This document shows, one piece after another, positions 27,668-37,253 of a DNA stretch of 64,000 nucleotides. The position numbers and the translations under genes were made by a program. The first letter of the stretch is position 1; each line of letters opens with the position of its first letter. The stretch comes from Mucilaginibacter sp. UR6-11 (GTDB taxonomy: Bacteria; Bacteroidota; Bacteroidia; Sphingobacteriales; Sphingobacteriaceae): assembly GCF_020880695.1 (NCBI RefSeq), contig NZ_JAJIWO010000006.1, forward strand, positions 248,001-312,000, read 5' to 3'. The notes under the pieces are model-generated. The model saw only the letters and a list, made by a program, of their open reading frames with translations, was not told where the DNA came from and searched no databases.

Positions 27668-28870
27668 TTATACCGCAGGGATCGTAAACCTGATGGTCGT
27701 ACCAACTCCTACATTACTTTGTACTTCTATTTCGCCCCCGTGCTGGGTAACAAAGTCACTAACCAGCAACAGGCCAAGCCCGCTGCCTTGTTCATTATTG
27801 GTACCAGACAAGGACCGTTGATCCTTGTTCCGGAATAAACGCTCCTTCATCTCAGCAGTCATACCTATGCCGGAATCTTCCACAAAGATGCAGGCCATCT
27901 GCGCATTCCGTTGAGCGTTGAGCCGAACGGTCCCGCCCTCTGGGGTATATTTAATGGCATTAGTGACCAGATTTTGAACAATTGATCGCAGCATTAGTGT
28001 GTCCGCCATCACTTCCATGTCTTTGGGGATATGATTGTGCAGCTTAATACTTTTTTGTTGCGCGTTCGCTTTTAACAGTTCCAGTGATTCTTCAATACCA
28101 TCCGCAAGCCGGATTCTTTCCGGATAAAAGCTGGTTTTCTGGCTTTGCTTTTTGGCCCATTCGATCACCTCGTTAAGCTGGCTGAGCAGTTTATTCGAGG
28201 TGCGATGGATGATTTGGGACAGTTGCCTGACCTGACCCGGGCTCAGGCTTTCCGGGTCTTCGCTTAATTTACCGGAAGAAGCCAACAAAGCAGTAAGCGG
28301 ATTGCGCAGGTCATGTGACATTACAGAAAGGAACTTATCTTTTGACACATTAAGCGCCTGCAATTCCTGATTAATGCTTTCCAGGGCCAGTGTACGTTCG
28401 AGCACGCGTTGTTCCAGCTCGTGGTTTAGTTGAACCAGGTCGTCATTAATCGCCTTAAGCTTTTCTTCCTGCTTAGTTAATAGTTGGTTCTTTTGATATA
28501 ATTCGGCAAACACAGCCACTTTTGATCGCAGTATTTCGGGATTAAAAGGTTTCCGGATAAAATCCACCGCACCGGCCTGATAACCTTTAAACATAGCGGC
28601 TTCCTCATAATCATGCGCCGTAATAAAAATAATCGGGATCTGCTTCAGTTTATCCCGTTGATAAATCAGCTCTGCGGTTTCATAGCCATCCATAATGGGC
28701 ATTTTGACGTCAAGCAGAATTAAGGAAAAATCTTCCTCATGCAATAGTAACCGCAAAGCTTCACGACCGGAATTTGCGCGGGAAAACACATAATTTTCAT
28801 TTTCCAGCGCCACTTCCATCGCTAACAGGTTATTGTCATTATCGTCAACCAACAATATTTTTACAGGCAT
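27668..28870 (-). CDS. Receiver - coiled coil - histidine kinase hybrid
   Basis: 400 residues, soluble. The N-terminal receiver (about residues 1-120) has ILLVDDNDNNLLAMEVALEN, phosphoacceptor in LILLDVKMPIMDGYE, and the Lys in FIRKPFNPEIL. A coiled coil follows (KLKAINDDLVQLNHELEQRV). HisKA has the phosphoacceptor His in VMSHDLRNPLTALLAS, and the HATPase has LVTNAIKYTPEGGTV and GSGLGLLLVSDFV. It lies 12 bases after the giant poly-HAMP kinase gene, so phosphate can plausibly pass from that kinase to this receiver and then to the small regulator downstream. Confidence 0.95.
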   Translation of the reverse strand: MPVKILLVDDNDNNLLAMEVALENENYVFSRANSGREALRLLLHEEDFSLILLDVKMPIMDGYETAELIYQRDKLKQIPIIFITAHDYEEAAMFKGYQAGAVDFIRKPFNPEILRSKVAVFAELYQKNQLLTKQEEKLKAINDDLVQLNHELEQRVLERTLALESINQELQALNVSKDKFLSVMSHDLRNPLTALLASSGKLSEDPESLSPGQVRQLSQIIHRTSNKLLSQLNEVIEWAKKQSQKTSFYPERIRLADGIEESLELLKANAQQKSIKLHNHIPKDMEVMADTLMLRSIVQNLVTNAIKYTPEGGTVRLNAQRNAQMACIFVEDSGIGMTAEMKERLFRNKDQRSLSGTNNEQGSGLGLLLVSDFVTQHGGEIEVQSNVGVGTTIRFTIPAV

Positions 28871-28881
28871 TAGTTATTATT

Positions 28882-31800
28882 TTATTTAATCAGCCATACC
28901 CTCATCAGGGATAAAAGCTGGTCGGTTTTAACCGGTTTAGTAATATAATCAGACGCTCCGGAGGAAATACACTTCTGCCGGTCGCCTATCATAGCTTTGG
29001 CTGTTACCGCTATAATGGGCAGGTTCTTGTTTCTGGGCTCTTTGCGGATCATTTGGATGGTCTCATAACCATCCATTTCGGGCATCATGATATCCATCAA
29101 TACAATGTCGATACTTTTGTCTTTATTGAGCAATTCCAGGGCTTCGCGTCCGCTTTCTGCCGTAATCACGTCTATATTAGATCGCTCAAATACAGCCGTA
29201 AGCGCAAACAGATTACGTACATCATCATCAACAACCAATACTTTCTTCCCATCCAGTACATCAGTTGTGACTCTGATGCCATCGATCATTTTCAGTTTGC
29301 TTTCGCTGATATATTTTTTATCTATATGCAACAGCACCAGGATCTCTTCAAGCAGGTAAATATGAGATGAAGGGGTTTTGGTGATGATTTTATGATTCAG
29401 TCGTTTAAGCTGGATCAGTTCATCCTGCGTAAAATCACGCGCCGAATGCAGGATGATAGTTGTTTCCTGCTGTTTGAGCGAGTTAATTCTACCAAGCAGA
29501 TCCAGACCGTTTGCATCCGGTAACGTAAAGTCCAGGACGATACAGTCAAACAACTCTTTTTTCAGTATGGCCAATCCCTTTTTCGCGGTCGCCGCGCCAA
29601 AAACTTCGATGCGGTCATTAGCTAACAGTTCCGAGAGTCGTTGAAGTTCGTTTTCATTATCTTCGATGATCAGTACCCTTTTTTTGCTATGCTCATAAAA
29701 GTTAACGATGCCGGCAATCAGTTCATGGAGGGAGGTATTAGACAAAGGCTTCAGGTTGAATGTTTTAGCACCAAACTTCAGAGCCATTTGTTTATTATCC
29801 TCGCCCGATATAACGTGTACCGGCACGTGGCGAAGATTAATGTCAGTTTTAAGCAGCTTCAGTATTTTCCAGCCATTTGATTCGGGCATATTTACGTCCA
29901 GCGTGATGGCTACCGGATTGTATTTGATAATGCTTTCAAATATTTCCAGGTAGCTAATCGCAACCACAACCTTCAGTTCCAGGTCATGCGCCTTATCAAT
30001 AAGTATCTTGGTAAAACGGATGTCGTCCTCAATCACCAGCAACACTTTATCTTCAGCCAGGATATTATGACGATCATCATCAATAACCAGTTCAGAGGTA
30101 TCGATAAGGCTGGCACGCAGGTGAGCTACCGGAGAGCTTTCTTTTACTTTAACCGGCACAGATTTTTCTTCCTTATATTTCAGCGGTAGGTATAAAGTGA
30201 ATACACTGCCTTTACCCAGTTCGCTGCCTACTGTAATTGTACCACCTAATAATTCAGCAAAACCTTTACTAATGGACAATCCTAAACCTGTACCACCATA
30301 TTTACGACTGGTAGAGCCTTCGGCCTGTTGAAAGGCCTCAAAAATAATACCCTGAGTATTTTTGGAGATGCCGATGCCTGAATCCTCAATCGAGAAGGCG
30401 ACGGTTTCCGATCCGGCAAGGGGATTTTCCTGGCCCGAGCCGGGCCGGAAAACATGCAGTTTAACGCGCCCCTTTTCGGTAAACTTAAAGGCGTTGGATA
30501 GTAGGTTCTTCAATATCTGGTTGAGGCGCTGCATGTCAGTTTCCATCAGCTCGGGCAGGCCTTCTTCCAGCTCAATCTCGAATTTCAGACTCTTCGCTTC
30601 TGAAATAGGTTTAAAGGTTGATTCAGCAAATGAGGCGATTTCTTTAAAGCTAACCGGCATCACGTCGGCCGCAATCACACCTGATTCTATCTTAGACAAA
30701 TCCAAAATATCGTTAATCAGCTGGATCAGGTCACCACCGCAGGAATGAATGGTTTTGGCAAACATTCGCTGCTTTTCGGTTAGGTTACCTTCCGGATTTT
30801 CAAAAAGCTGCTGGGCCAGAATCAATAAACTGTTTAATGGGGTTCGCAGCTCGTGCGACATATTAGCCAAGAACTCTGATTTATATTTTGACGTTAGCGT
30901 CAGCTGCTCAGCTTTTTCTTCCAGCGAACGGCCCTTATCATGTAATTCATCATTCGCCCGTCTTAATTCTTCCTGTTGCGCGGAAAGCTCACCGGCAAGT
31001 GACTGGGATTGAGACAGTAATTCTTCGGTACGTGTATTAGTTTCGATATTATTTAACACGATACCAATACTCTCTGTCAACTGGTCCAAAAAGTCAATGT
31101 GAGTATCGCTGAAATTCTCAAATGACGCGAGTTCAATAACCGCTTTGACATTATTCTCGAACAGTACCGGCAAGATTACCAGGTCAATAGGCGCGGCATT
31201 GCCGATACCTGAACTGATTTGCAAATACTCGTTAGGAACATTAGCCAGCCGAATACGTTCTTTGTCGGTCGCGCATTGGCCGATCAATCCTTCACTCATT
31301 GAGAATTCCTGATTGATCAGTCTGCGGCTTTTTTGTGCATAGCCTGCAAACAGCTTTAATTTAACTTCATCAGCGCCTTCGGGCTGTTCTAAAATATAAA
31401 ATGCTCCATAACGGGCGTTTACCAGTTCTGCCAATTCTGACAATACTTTGTTAGCCACAGCGTTCCGGTCGCGTTGCCCTTGTAGCATCTGCGCGAATTT
31501 AGCCAGGTTGGATTTTAACCAATCCTGCTCGTGGTTACGCAGGGTGGTGCCTTTAAGGTTGGCGATCATCTGGTTAATGGTATCCTTTAAAGCTTCAAGT
31601 TCGCCTTTTGCTTCCACACGGATGGTCCGGGTCAAGTCGCCCTTGGTTACCGCCGATGCTACTTCGGATATGGAACGCACCTGCACGGTTAAGTTTTGCG
31701 CCAGCTGGTTTACGTTTTCCGTCAAATCCTTCCAGGTGCCTGATGCGCCCGGCACACTTGCCTGACCACCCAAACGGCCCTGTACACCCACCTCACGGGC

Positions 31801-34527
31801 CACGGTGGTTACCTCATCGGCAAATACCGCCAGGGTGTCGATCATTTCGTTAATGGTGTCGGTTAACTGCGCCACCTCGCCTAAAGCGTTAATGGATAAA
31901 CGCTGTTTTAAGTTTCCTTTAGCAATACCGGTCGCAACTTTAGCAATACCGCGGATCTGACCGGTTAAGTTGGACGCCATCTGGTTTACCGAGTCGGTTA
32001 AATCCTTCCAGGTACCGCCTACGCCCTTTACGTGTGCCTGTCCGCCCAGTTTACCCTCGGTACCTACCTCACGTGCCACACGCGTTACTTCGGACGCGAA
32101 CGAGTTCAGCTGGTCCACCATCGTGTTGATGGTGTTCTTCAGATCCATGATCTCGCCCTTTACGTCGATGATTACCGTTTTTGAAAGGTCACCGCTGGCC
32201 ACCGCTTTGGTTACTTCGGCAATGTTACGCACCTGTGAGGTTAAGTTACTGGACATCTGGTTTACCGAATCCGTTAAATCCTTCCAGGTTCCGGCTACGC
32301 CCGGCACAAAAGCCTGGCCGCCCAGGTTACCGTCCGTTCCCACCTCACGCGCCACCCGCGTTACTTCGGATGCGAAACCGCGCAGCTGGTCAACCATGGT
32401 ATTAATAGTTTCTTTTAGCTGCAGGATCTCGCCGCGCACGTCAACCGTAATTTTTTTGGATAAATCGCCGTTTGCTATCGCGATGGATACATCGGCGATG
32501 TTACGGAGCTGGGCCGTTAAGTTACCAGCCATTTTATTTACCGAGTCGGTTAAATCCTTCCAGGTACCATCCACACCCGGTACATTGGCCTGGCCGCCCA
32601 ATTGCCCTTCCGAACCCACCTCGCGCGCCACCCGCGTTACTTCGGATGCGAAACCACGCAGCTGGTCAACCATGGTATTAATCGTATCTTTCAGCTCCAA
32701 TAACTCGCCCTTGGCATTTACGGTGATCTTTCGCGAAAGGTCGCCCTTCGCCACCGCCGTAGTTACCTCGGCAATATTACGTACCTGCGAGGTAAGGTTA
32801 TCCGCCATTTTATTTACTGAGTCCGTTAAATCCTTCCAGGTACCGCCTACACCCGGCACATTGGCCTGGCCACCCAGCTGTCCTTCCGAGCCCACTTCGC
32901 GCGCCACCCGGGTTACTTCCGAACCGAACGAATTGAGCTGATCCACCATCGTATTGATGGTGATCTTCAACTCCAGCATTTCGCCCTGTACGTCAACCGT
33001 AATTTTTTTAGATAAATCGCCCTTTGCCACCGCGGTGGTTACTTCGGCTATATTACGCACCTGGCCGGTTAAGTTCCCGGCCATCTGGTTTACAGAATCT
33101 GTTAAATCTTTCCAGGTACCGCCTACACCCGGCACATTGGCCTGGCCGCCCAGCTGCCCTTCCGAGCCCACCTCACGCGCCACCCGCGTTACTTCGGACG
33201 AGAAGGAGTTGAGCTGATCCACCATCGTATTGATCGTATTCTTCAACTCCAGCAACTCGCCTTTGGCATCCACCGTGATCTTCCGGGATAAATCGCCTTT
33301 TGCCACCGCAGTGGTTACACCGGCTATGTTACGCACCTGGTCGGTCAAATTACTACCCATCTGGTTTACAGAATCGGTTAGATCCTTCCAAACCCCGCCG
33401 ACACCTTTTACCCGGGCCTGCCCGCCCAGCTTACCCTCGGTACCTACTTCCAGCGCTACCCGGGTTACTTCGGATGCGAATGAGTTGAGCTGATCCACCA
33501 TCGTATTGATGGTTTTCTTTAGCTCCAGCATCTCCCCTTTTACGTCCACGGTAATTTTCTTGGATAAGTCACCATTAGCAACCGCTGTAGTTACACCGGC
33601 TATATTACGCACCTGCGAGGTAAGGTTACCCGCCATACGGTTTACAGAATCTGTTAAATCCTTCCAGGTACCCGCAACGCCCGGCACCTTGGCCTGGCCG
33701 CCCAATTTACCCTCGGTACCCACTTCCAGCGCCACCCGGGTTACTTCGGATGAGAATGAGTTGAGCTGATCCACCATCGTATTGATGGTGTTTTTTAGTT
33801 CCAATATCTCGCCCTTGGCTTCCACCGTAATTTTGCGCGAAAGGTCACCCTTGGCCACCGCGGTGGTTACCGCTGCTACGTTTCGAACCTGGGCGGTAAG
33901 GTTACCTGCCATTTGGTTTACTGAATCAGTTAATTCGGCCCATACACCTGCTACCCCTTTAATTTTTGCCTGTTCGCCCAGCTTACCTTCTGATCCTACC
34001 TGCCGCGCCACGCGCGTTACCTCCATCGAAAATAACTGCAGCTTTGAAAGCATCTGGTTCGATTCCTTGGCTATCCGCAAAAATTCGCCTTTAAGCGGGT
34101 GCCCCTTAATCTCCAGCGGGATATGTTTGGAAAGGTCGCCGTTGGCAACCGAATTGATCATGCCGGCAATCTCCAGCGTAGGCGACGTCAGATCCTCGAT
34201 CAGGTTGTTTAAAGAATTTACGCCACTCGCCCATTCGCCTTTAGCATCTGGTAGTTCAATTCTTTTAGATAAATTTCCTTTTTTTCCGATGGTGATTTCC
34301 GCCGAAGATATCTCGGCCACCAGGCGCTGGTTCATTTCGATGATGTCATTCAATACTTCACATATCCGGCCATTTATACCGGCCTGGGTAACCGGCATCC
34401 GGACATCCAGTTTCCCGTTTTTGACGAGGGAAAGGACATTCAAAAGTTCTTTTATATCAAGCCGATCTTCGGTGCCATTAATAATAGGGGCATTTTTTTG
34501 TTGGGGTTCAAGTAAAGTTGGTTCCAT
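28882..34527 (-). CDS. Giant poly-HAMP hybrid sensor histidine kinase with GAF and three receivers
   Basis: About 1,881 residues and no membrane span seen, so likely cytoplasmic. After diverged HAMP-like sequence come nine tandem 92-residue units (about residues 168-995), each pairing a segment like [19 protein letters not shown] with a HAMP-like [20 protein letters not shown]. Then come a GAF domain (about 1010-1165), a coiled coil, HisKA with H1225 in [15 protein letters not shown], HATPase ([31 protein letters not shown]) and three receivers with phosphoacceptor regions [20 protein letters not shown] and [11 protein letters not shown]. The ATG at 34527 was preferred to one eight codons upstream (MTYCKSCS). 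Poly-HAMP kinases are known in group III fungal kinases and in many Bacteroidetes; the signal is unknown. Confidence 0.94.
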   Translation of the reverse strand: MEPTLLEPQQKNAPIINGTEDRLDIKELLNVLSLVKNGKLDVRMPVTQAGINGRICEVLNDIIEMNQRLVAEISSAEITIGKKGNLSKRIELPDAKGEWASGVNSLNNLIEDLTSPTLEIAGMINSVANGDLSKHIPLEIKGHPLKGEFLRIAKESNQMLSKLQLFSMEVTRVARQVGSEGKLGEQAKIKGVAGVWAELTDSVNQMAGNLTAQVRNVAAVTTAVAKGDLSRKITVEAKGEILELKNTINTMVDQLNSFSSEVTRVALEVGTEGKLGGQAKVPGVAGTWKDLTDSVNRMAGNLTSQVRNIAGVTTAVANGDLSKKITVDVKGEMLELKKTINTMVDQLNSFASEVTRVALEVGTEGKLGGQARVKGVGGVWKDLTDSVNQMGSNLTDQVRNIAGVTTAVAKGDLSRKITVDAKGELLELKNTINTMVDQLNSFSSEVTRVAREVGSEGQLGGQANVPGVGGTWKDLTDSVNQMAGNLTGQVRNIAEVTTAVAKGDLSKKITVDVQGEMLELKITINTMVDQLNSFGSEVTRVAREVGSEGQLGGQANVPGVGGTWKDLTDSVNKMADNLTSQVRNIAEVTTAVAKGDLSRKITVNAKGELLELKDTINTMVDQLRGFASEVTRVAREVGSEGQLGGQANVPGVDGTWKDLTDSVNKMAGNLTAQLRNIADVSIAIANGDLSKKITVDVRGEILQLKETINTMVDQLRGFASEVTRVAREVGTDGNLGGQAFVPGVAGTWKDLTDSVNQMSSNLTSQVRNIAEVTKAVASGDLSKTVIIDVKGEIMDLKNTINTMVDQLNSFASEVTRVAREVGTEGKLGGQAHVKGVGGTWKDLTDSVNQMASNLTGQIRGIAKVATGIAKGNLKQRLSINALGEVAQLTDTINEMIDTLAVFADEVTTVAREVGVQGRLGGQASVPGASGTWKDLTENVNQLAQNLTVQVRSISEVASAVTKGDLTRTIRVEAKGELEALKDTINQMIANLKGTTLRNHEQDWLKSNLAKFAQMLQGQRDRNAVANKVLSELAELVNARYGAFYILEQPEGADEVKLKLFAGYAQKSRRLINQEFSMSEGLIGQCATDKERIRLANVPNEYLQISSGIGNAAPIDLVILPVLFENNVKAVIELASFENFSDTHIDFLDQLTESIGIVLNNIETNTRTEELLSQSQSLAGELSAQQEELRRANDELHDKGRSLEEKAEQLTLTSKYKSEFLANMSHELRTPLNSLLILAQQLFENPEGNLTEKQRMFAKTIHSCGGDLIQLINDILDLSKIESGVIAADVMPVSFKEIASFAESTFKPISEAKSLKFEIELEEGLPELMETDMQRLNQILKNLLSNAFKFTEKGRVKLHVFRPGSGQENPLAGSETVAFSIEDSGIGISKNTQGIIFEAFQQAEGSTSRKYGGTGLGLSISKGFAELLGGTITVGSELGKGSVFTLYLPLKYKEEKSVPVKVKESSPVAHLRASLIDTSELVIDDDRHNILAEDKVLLVIEDDIRFTKILIDKAHDLELKVVVAISYLEIFESIIKYNPVAITLDVNMPESNGWKILKLLKTDINLRHVPVHVISGEDNKQMALKFGAKTFNLKPLSNTSLHELIAGIVNFYEHSKKRVLIIEDNENELQRLSELLANDRIEVFGAATAKKGLAILKKELFDCIVLDFTLPDANGLDLLGRINSLKQQETTIILHSARDFTQDELIQLKRLNHKIITKTPSSHIYLLEEILVLLHIDKKYISESKLKMIDGIRVTTDVLDGKKVLVVDDDVRNLFALTAVFERSNIDVITAESGREALELLNKDKSIDIVLMDIMMPEMDGYETIQMIRKEPRNKNLPIIAVTAKAMIGDRQKCISSGASDYITKPVKTDQLLSLMRVWLIK
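31541..34025 (-). repeat. Nine tandem 276-base coding repeats (HAMP-pair units)
   Basis: Direct in-frame repetition inside the giant kinase gene. Each unit begins with the codons for EVTRVA (the last reads EVTTVA) and is 92 codons long. Adjacent units are very alike at protein level (units four to six share [18 protein letters not shown]) and visibly alike in DNA, which suggests recent duplication or gene conversion. The boundaries are read by eye and may be off by some bases. Confidence 0.88.
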
Positions 34528-35065
34528 AGAACAAGATTTGCAATAAGTCAAATATTAGGTAGCGAACTTTCCGCCTATGCAAAAAGCTTAAAAGATACTG
34601 TTGTAAACGAATTTATATCAATAGTGGTTGCAAAAATCTAAATAGCAATAACAATATGTAGTAAAACTTTGTTTTTGTAATTATTATTTTCTTTATCGTT
34701 GCTGTAGCTGCAAAGCGGCAGGAAACCAACAATTCCCGCAGGCAAAATGATGACTTTTATACAGTCTGATTAATGCCCTGTCTTTTTTAAATACACAAAT
34801 GTTACTGGTTATTAAATGACTTTAACCAAAAGAGAAATCTGATTTGAAATCACATTAACCTTTTCACGTTTGCATAACGTGGCAAAACAGCAATTATTTT
34901 TTCATAATTTAAAAAAGAAAGATGTTTCGGATTGAATACGAAAAGGTGTGGTTAATGGAGGGTGCGAGAGTACTCTTCAGTTTATTGAATCATTAGATTG
35001 TATTGACAATGATTACCACCAGTTAAATCATTCTCTATCCCGTGGTTTGGGCAGCTACCTGCTGT
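34528..35065. promoter_or_regulatory. Upstream region of the phosphorelay operon, with a candidate promoter
   Basis: A 538-base gap between the kinase gene and the D-threonine-aldolase-like gene. On the minus strand a possible Bacteroidetes-type promoter has -7 TATCTTTT (34590-34597, seven of eight to TAnnTTTG) with TTG (34619-34621) 21 bases further upstream, about 60 bases before the chosen start. Nothing else was recognised in the rest of the gap. Confidence 0.3.
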
Positions 35066-36160
35066 TTACTTTCGGGCATCAATGGACCATTTTTGAGTGT
35101 AATAGCCGTTTTCGATAATATATGCCTCGTTGTACATCGCTACCGTAGGACAAATATGATTAGGCAACGCATATAAAGTGTCCCCTACTTTATATGAATG
35201 TCCTTTTGGCGCTTCTAAAACCAGGTGTTCCTCGCTATGGCTGACAGGAACCAATTCCGGCGCGTTCAAAAAAAAAGCCCTTATCGCCAGGGGTTTTTCA
35301 CAGGCGATAGATTTATAACCCAAATCGACACAGACCTTTGTATCATCGGGCAGAGAAACTATGCGCGTAAGCACCAGCGCGCCAAATTCAAATGATTGTT
35401 CGGGAATATGATCGTGGTAGTTTTTGTCCCAAAAAACAAAGGTACCCGGGCTGCATTCTGTATTCGCTCTTTTCGAGTGAATGGCCATGGTAGGTGACCC
35501 TCCGGCCACGAGCAAGGGAAATGGATAACCTTTAGCTTCTATGTTTTTTCGCAGTTCTTCAACCGGGGCATAATCTTTTTTGCAATGACCAATGCGGTCA
35601 TTCATATCTTCATCATTGATATGACCATCATAAGCATGCAATCCTTTGAAGATAATTCCGGGCAGTCTTTGTATTAAGTCAAATAGATCAACCGCCATAT
35701 TTGGATGGATACCTGTACGATCCATCCCCACATTAAGATCAATAAAAACAGAGATAACTATTCTGCTGACAACCGCCGTTTCCGATATTATTTTTGCCGA
35801 TAGTTTGTTATCTACCAAGCATGCATAAGCGGTATCGGGATAAGAGTCTATCAATTGTATAAACCTGTCCAACTTCGCTTTTGTAGGCTGATAGGCCAGC
35901 AACACATCTTCGGCCCCGGCCCAACCAAGCATCTCGGCTTCGGCAATGGTGGCGCACTTAAATTTGGTAATGCCGCGGTCAATCATTAGCCGGCTTACGC
36001 GTACAGATTTATTTGTTTTCACATGCGGACGCAGGATTGACGGTAGCGGCACCATGCTTTTAAGCCTTTCAATATTACCGATCACCCGCTCCGGATAAAT
36101 CAGCAGGGCCGGAGTATCTATTGAAGCGTTATTATCTATTTCATACCAGGTATCCTGCAT
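35066..36160 (-). CDS. D-threonine aldolase / D-serine dehydratase-like PLP enzyme
   Basis: 364 residues, alanine-racemase-type fold III PLP enzyme. The PLP lysine is K48 in RPHVKTNKS. The barrel shows FIDLNVGMDRTGI and FKGLHAYDGHIND, and VAGGSPTMAIH for cofactor phosphate binding. The C-terminal metal pair H335 and C337 in NHICPT is the DSD1/D-TA zinc or metal site. It should act on D-3-hydroxy amino acids, either splitting D-threonine-type substrates or dehydrating D-serine; sequence alone does not decide. A ceramidase-like gene remnant lies 33 bases upstream on the same strand. Confidence 0.9.
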   Translation of the reverse strand: MQDTWYEIDNNASIDTPALLIYPERVIGNIERLKSMVPLPSILRPHVKTNKSVRVSRLMIDRGITKFKCATIAEAEMLGWAGAEDVLLAYQPTKAKLDRFIQLIDSYPDTAYACLVDNKLSAKIISETAVVSRIVISVFIDLNVGMDRTGIHPNMAVDLFDLIQRLPGIIFKGLHAYDGHINDEDMNDRIGHCKKDYAPVEELRKNIEAKGYPFPLLVAGGSPTMAIHSKRANTECSPGTFVFWDKNYHDHIPEQSFEFGALVLTRIVSLPDDTKVCVDLGYKSIACEKPLAIRAFFLNAPELVPVSHSEEHLVLEAPKGHSYKVGDTLYALPNHICPTVAMYNEAYIIENGYYTQKWSIDARK

Positions 36161-36193
36161 GCTTATTATTGGTTATTCAATTAGCCATAGCCT

Positions 36194-36427
36194 TTACCAA
36201 AGATAATAATTCTCCCTGATGATGGCCTCCGCATTTGCCTGCGGGTTGATGGTGCGGCCACGCCAGGTTTCGTAGCCGCCATTTTCAAACTCGTGTCCGG
36301 CTGGCATATAGCCGGCATTAAGGTTGCAGGCCGATGGTAAATAATCCTTCAGTGGTGCCATTTGTTCCAGCCATAGTCGTGTTTCGGCAGACATTTCGGC
36401 TGAAGCGACCAAACAAATCTCACAGCT
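36194..36427 (-). pseudogene. C-terminal remnant of a probable neutral/alkaline ceramidase-like gene
   Basis: An open stretch of 77 codons without an ATG near its beginning; it opens just after an in-frame stop at 36428-36430. The translated piece ends with LNAGYMPAGHEFENGGYETW and a short helix (ANAEAIIRENYYLW), resembling the C-terminus of ceramidase-like proteins, where a GY.P....FE.GGYE pattern is expected (from memory). The 31 bases upstream to the DUF4249 stop leave no room for the rest of the gene, so the 5' part was lost by deletion or rearrangement. A short intact gene starting at TTG 36412 is the less likely alternative. Confidence 0.5.
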
Positions 36428-36458
36428 TCAGTTTAAGCCAGATTTATTAAATTTTATT

Positions 36459-37253
36459 TTATTGAACCGAGAAACTCAATGTATCTGTCTGCATGGCAGT
36501 AAAAATTCCAAATCCGTTAATAATGTTTGTCGGTATTTGCGTTAAGTTTTGAGATGACGTACGCGTATTATTATCAAGCAGGTTTATATAGTCCTGATTC
36601 ACGCTGAATAAAATTGCGTTGTAATGCCCAAAGTATGGAAATTCGCGGCCTGTAACGTCATACTGCGACTTGCGATCAGTGTTTATTTGCGAGTTAACAG
36701 GGCGCGAAGAATCAAAGCTGTTAACAGGGAAGGCACCGGATACTATTTTAAATGCAAGCACATGATTTAACGAGTCTGGGTTTGACCACGTAAATACATT
36801 TAACACAGTGTTGCTGGCATTGCCCGGGCCGCTACTTGACGGAAGGTTTACCCCCACATATTGCGACGCAAAGTTTGACGGCTTGCGCGGCATTGTGGTG
36901 GTGGCCGATACTGCGTACCCGTTGTAGTCAAATTGTAAAGTGTAGGTTTTGCCGCTGGCTAAAATACTTTGATCTGCATAGGTATAGTTACCCTTTGCCG
37001 TTTCCGTCAGCAGTAATTTTTGACTTCCGGCCGATAAATAGACATTAATTCCGGTTATTGGTGAGCCATAAACTGCCGTATCGGTAAGGTCTTTCTGTTG
37101 ATATAGTTTTACCAGGATCGGCTGGCCGGGAATCAGGTACGATTCAATAACCGGCAAATCAGTGCCTTTGTTTTCAAGCTTGCTTTTCTGACAGGCACTA
37201 AAAAGCACCGTAAAAAAAGCAGAGAGTATAAGTAGTTGTTTTTTTATTTCCAT
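36459..37253 (-). CDS. DUF4249-family lipoprotein
   Basis: 264 residues with a lipoprotein signal (QLLILSAFFTVLFSAC, lipobox cysteine). The domain shows the usual DUF4249 layout: VIESYLIPGQPILVKLYQQK near the start, an immunoglobulin-like segment GKTYTLQFDYNGYAVSATTT and a beta-rich C-terminal half. DUF4249 proteins are typically encoded directly after TonB-dependent receptors; here the start overlaps the receptor gene by ten bases. It is probably a surface or periplasmic-side partner of the receptor. Function in the family is not established. Confidence 0.9.
   Translation of the reverse strand: MEIKKQLLILSAFFTVLFSACQKSKLENKGTDLPVIESYLIPGQPILVKLYQQKDLTDTAVYGSPITGINVYLSAGSQKLLLTETAKGNYTYADQSILASGKTYTLQFDYNGYAVSATTTMPRKPSNFASQYVGVNLPSSSGPGNASNTVLNVFTWSNPDSLNHVLAFKIVSGAFPVNSFDSSRPVNSQINTDRKSQYDVTGREFPYFGHYNAILFSVNQDYINLLDNNTRTSSQNLTQIPTNIINGFGIFTAMQTDTLSFSVQ

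Noticed and set aside
31970..32941. Long plus-strand open frame of 323 codons, and similar ones at 32954-33769 and 33782-34546
   Set aside because: They are antisense to the poly-HAMP repeats. The same serine/proline-rich peptide recurs once per 276-base unit, as expected when a repeated coding sequence is read backwards.
31541..34025. Regular repeats that could suggest a CRISPR-like or satellite array
   Set aside because: The units are 276 bases, in frame, without spacers, and encode HAMP-type protein repeats.
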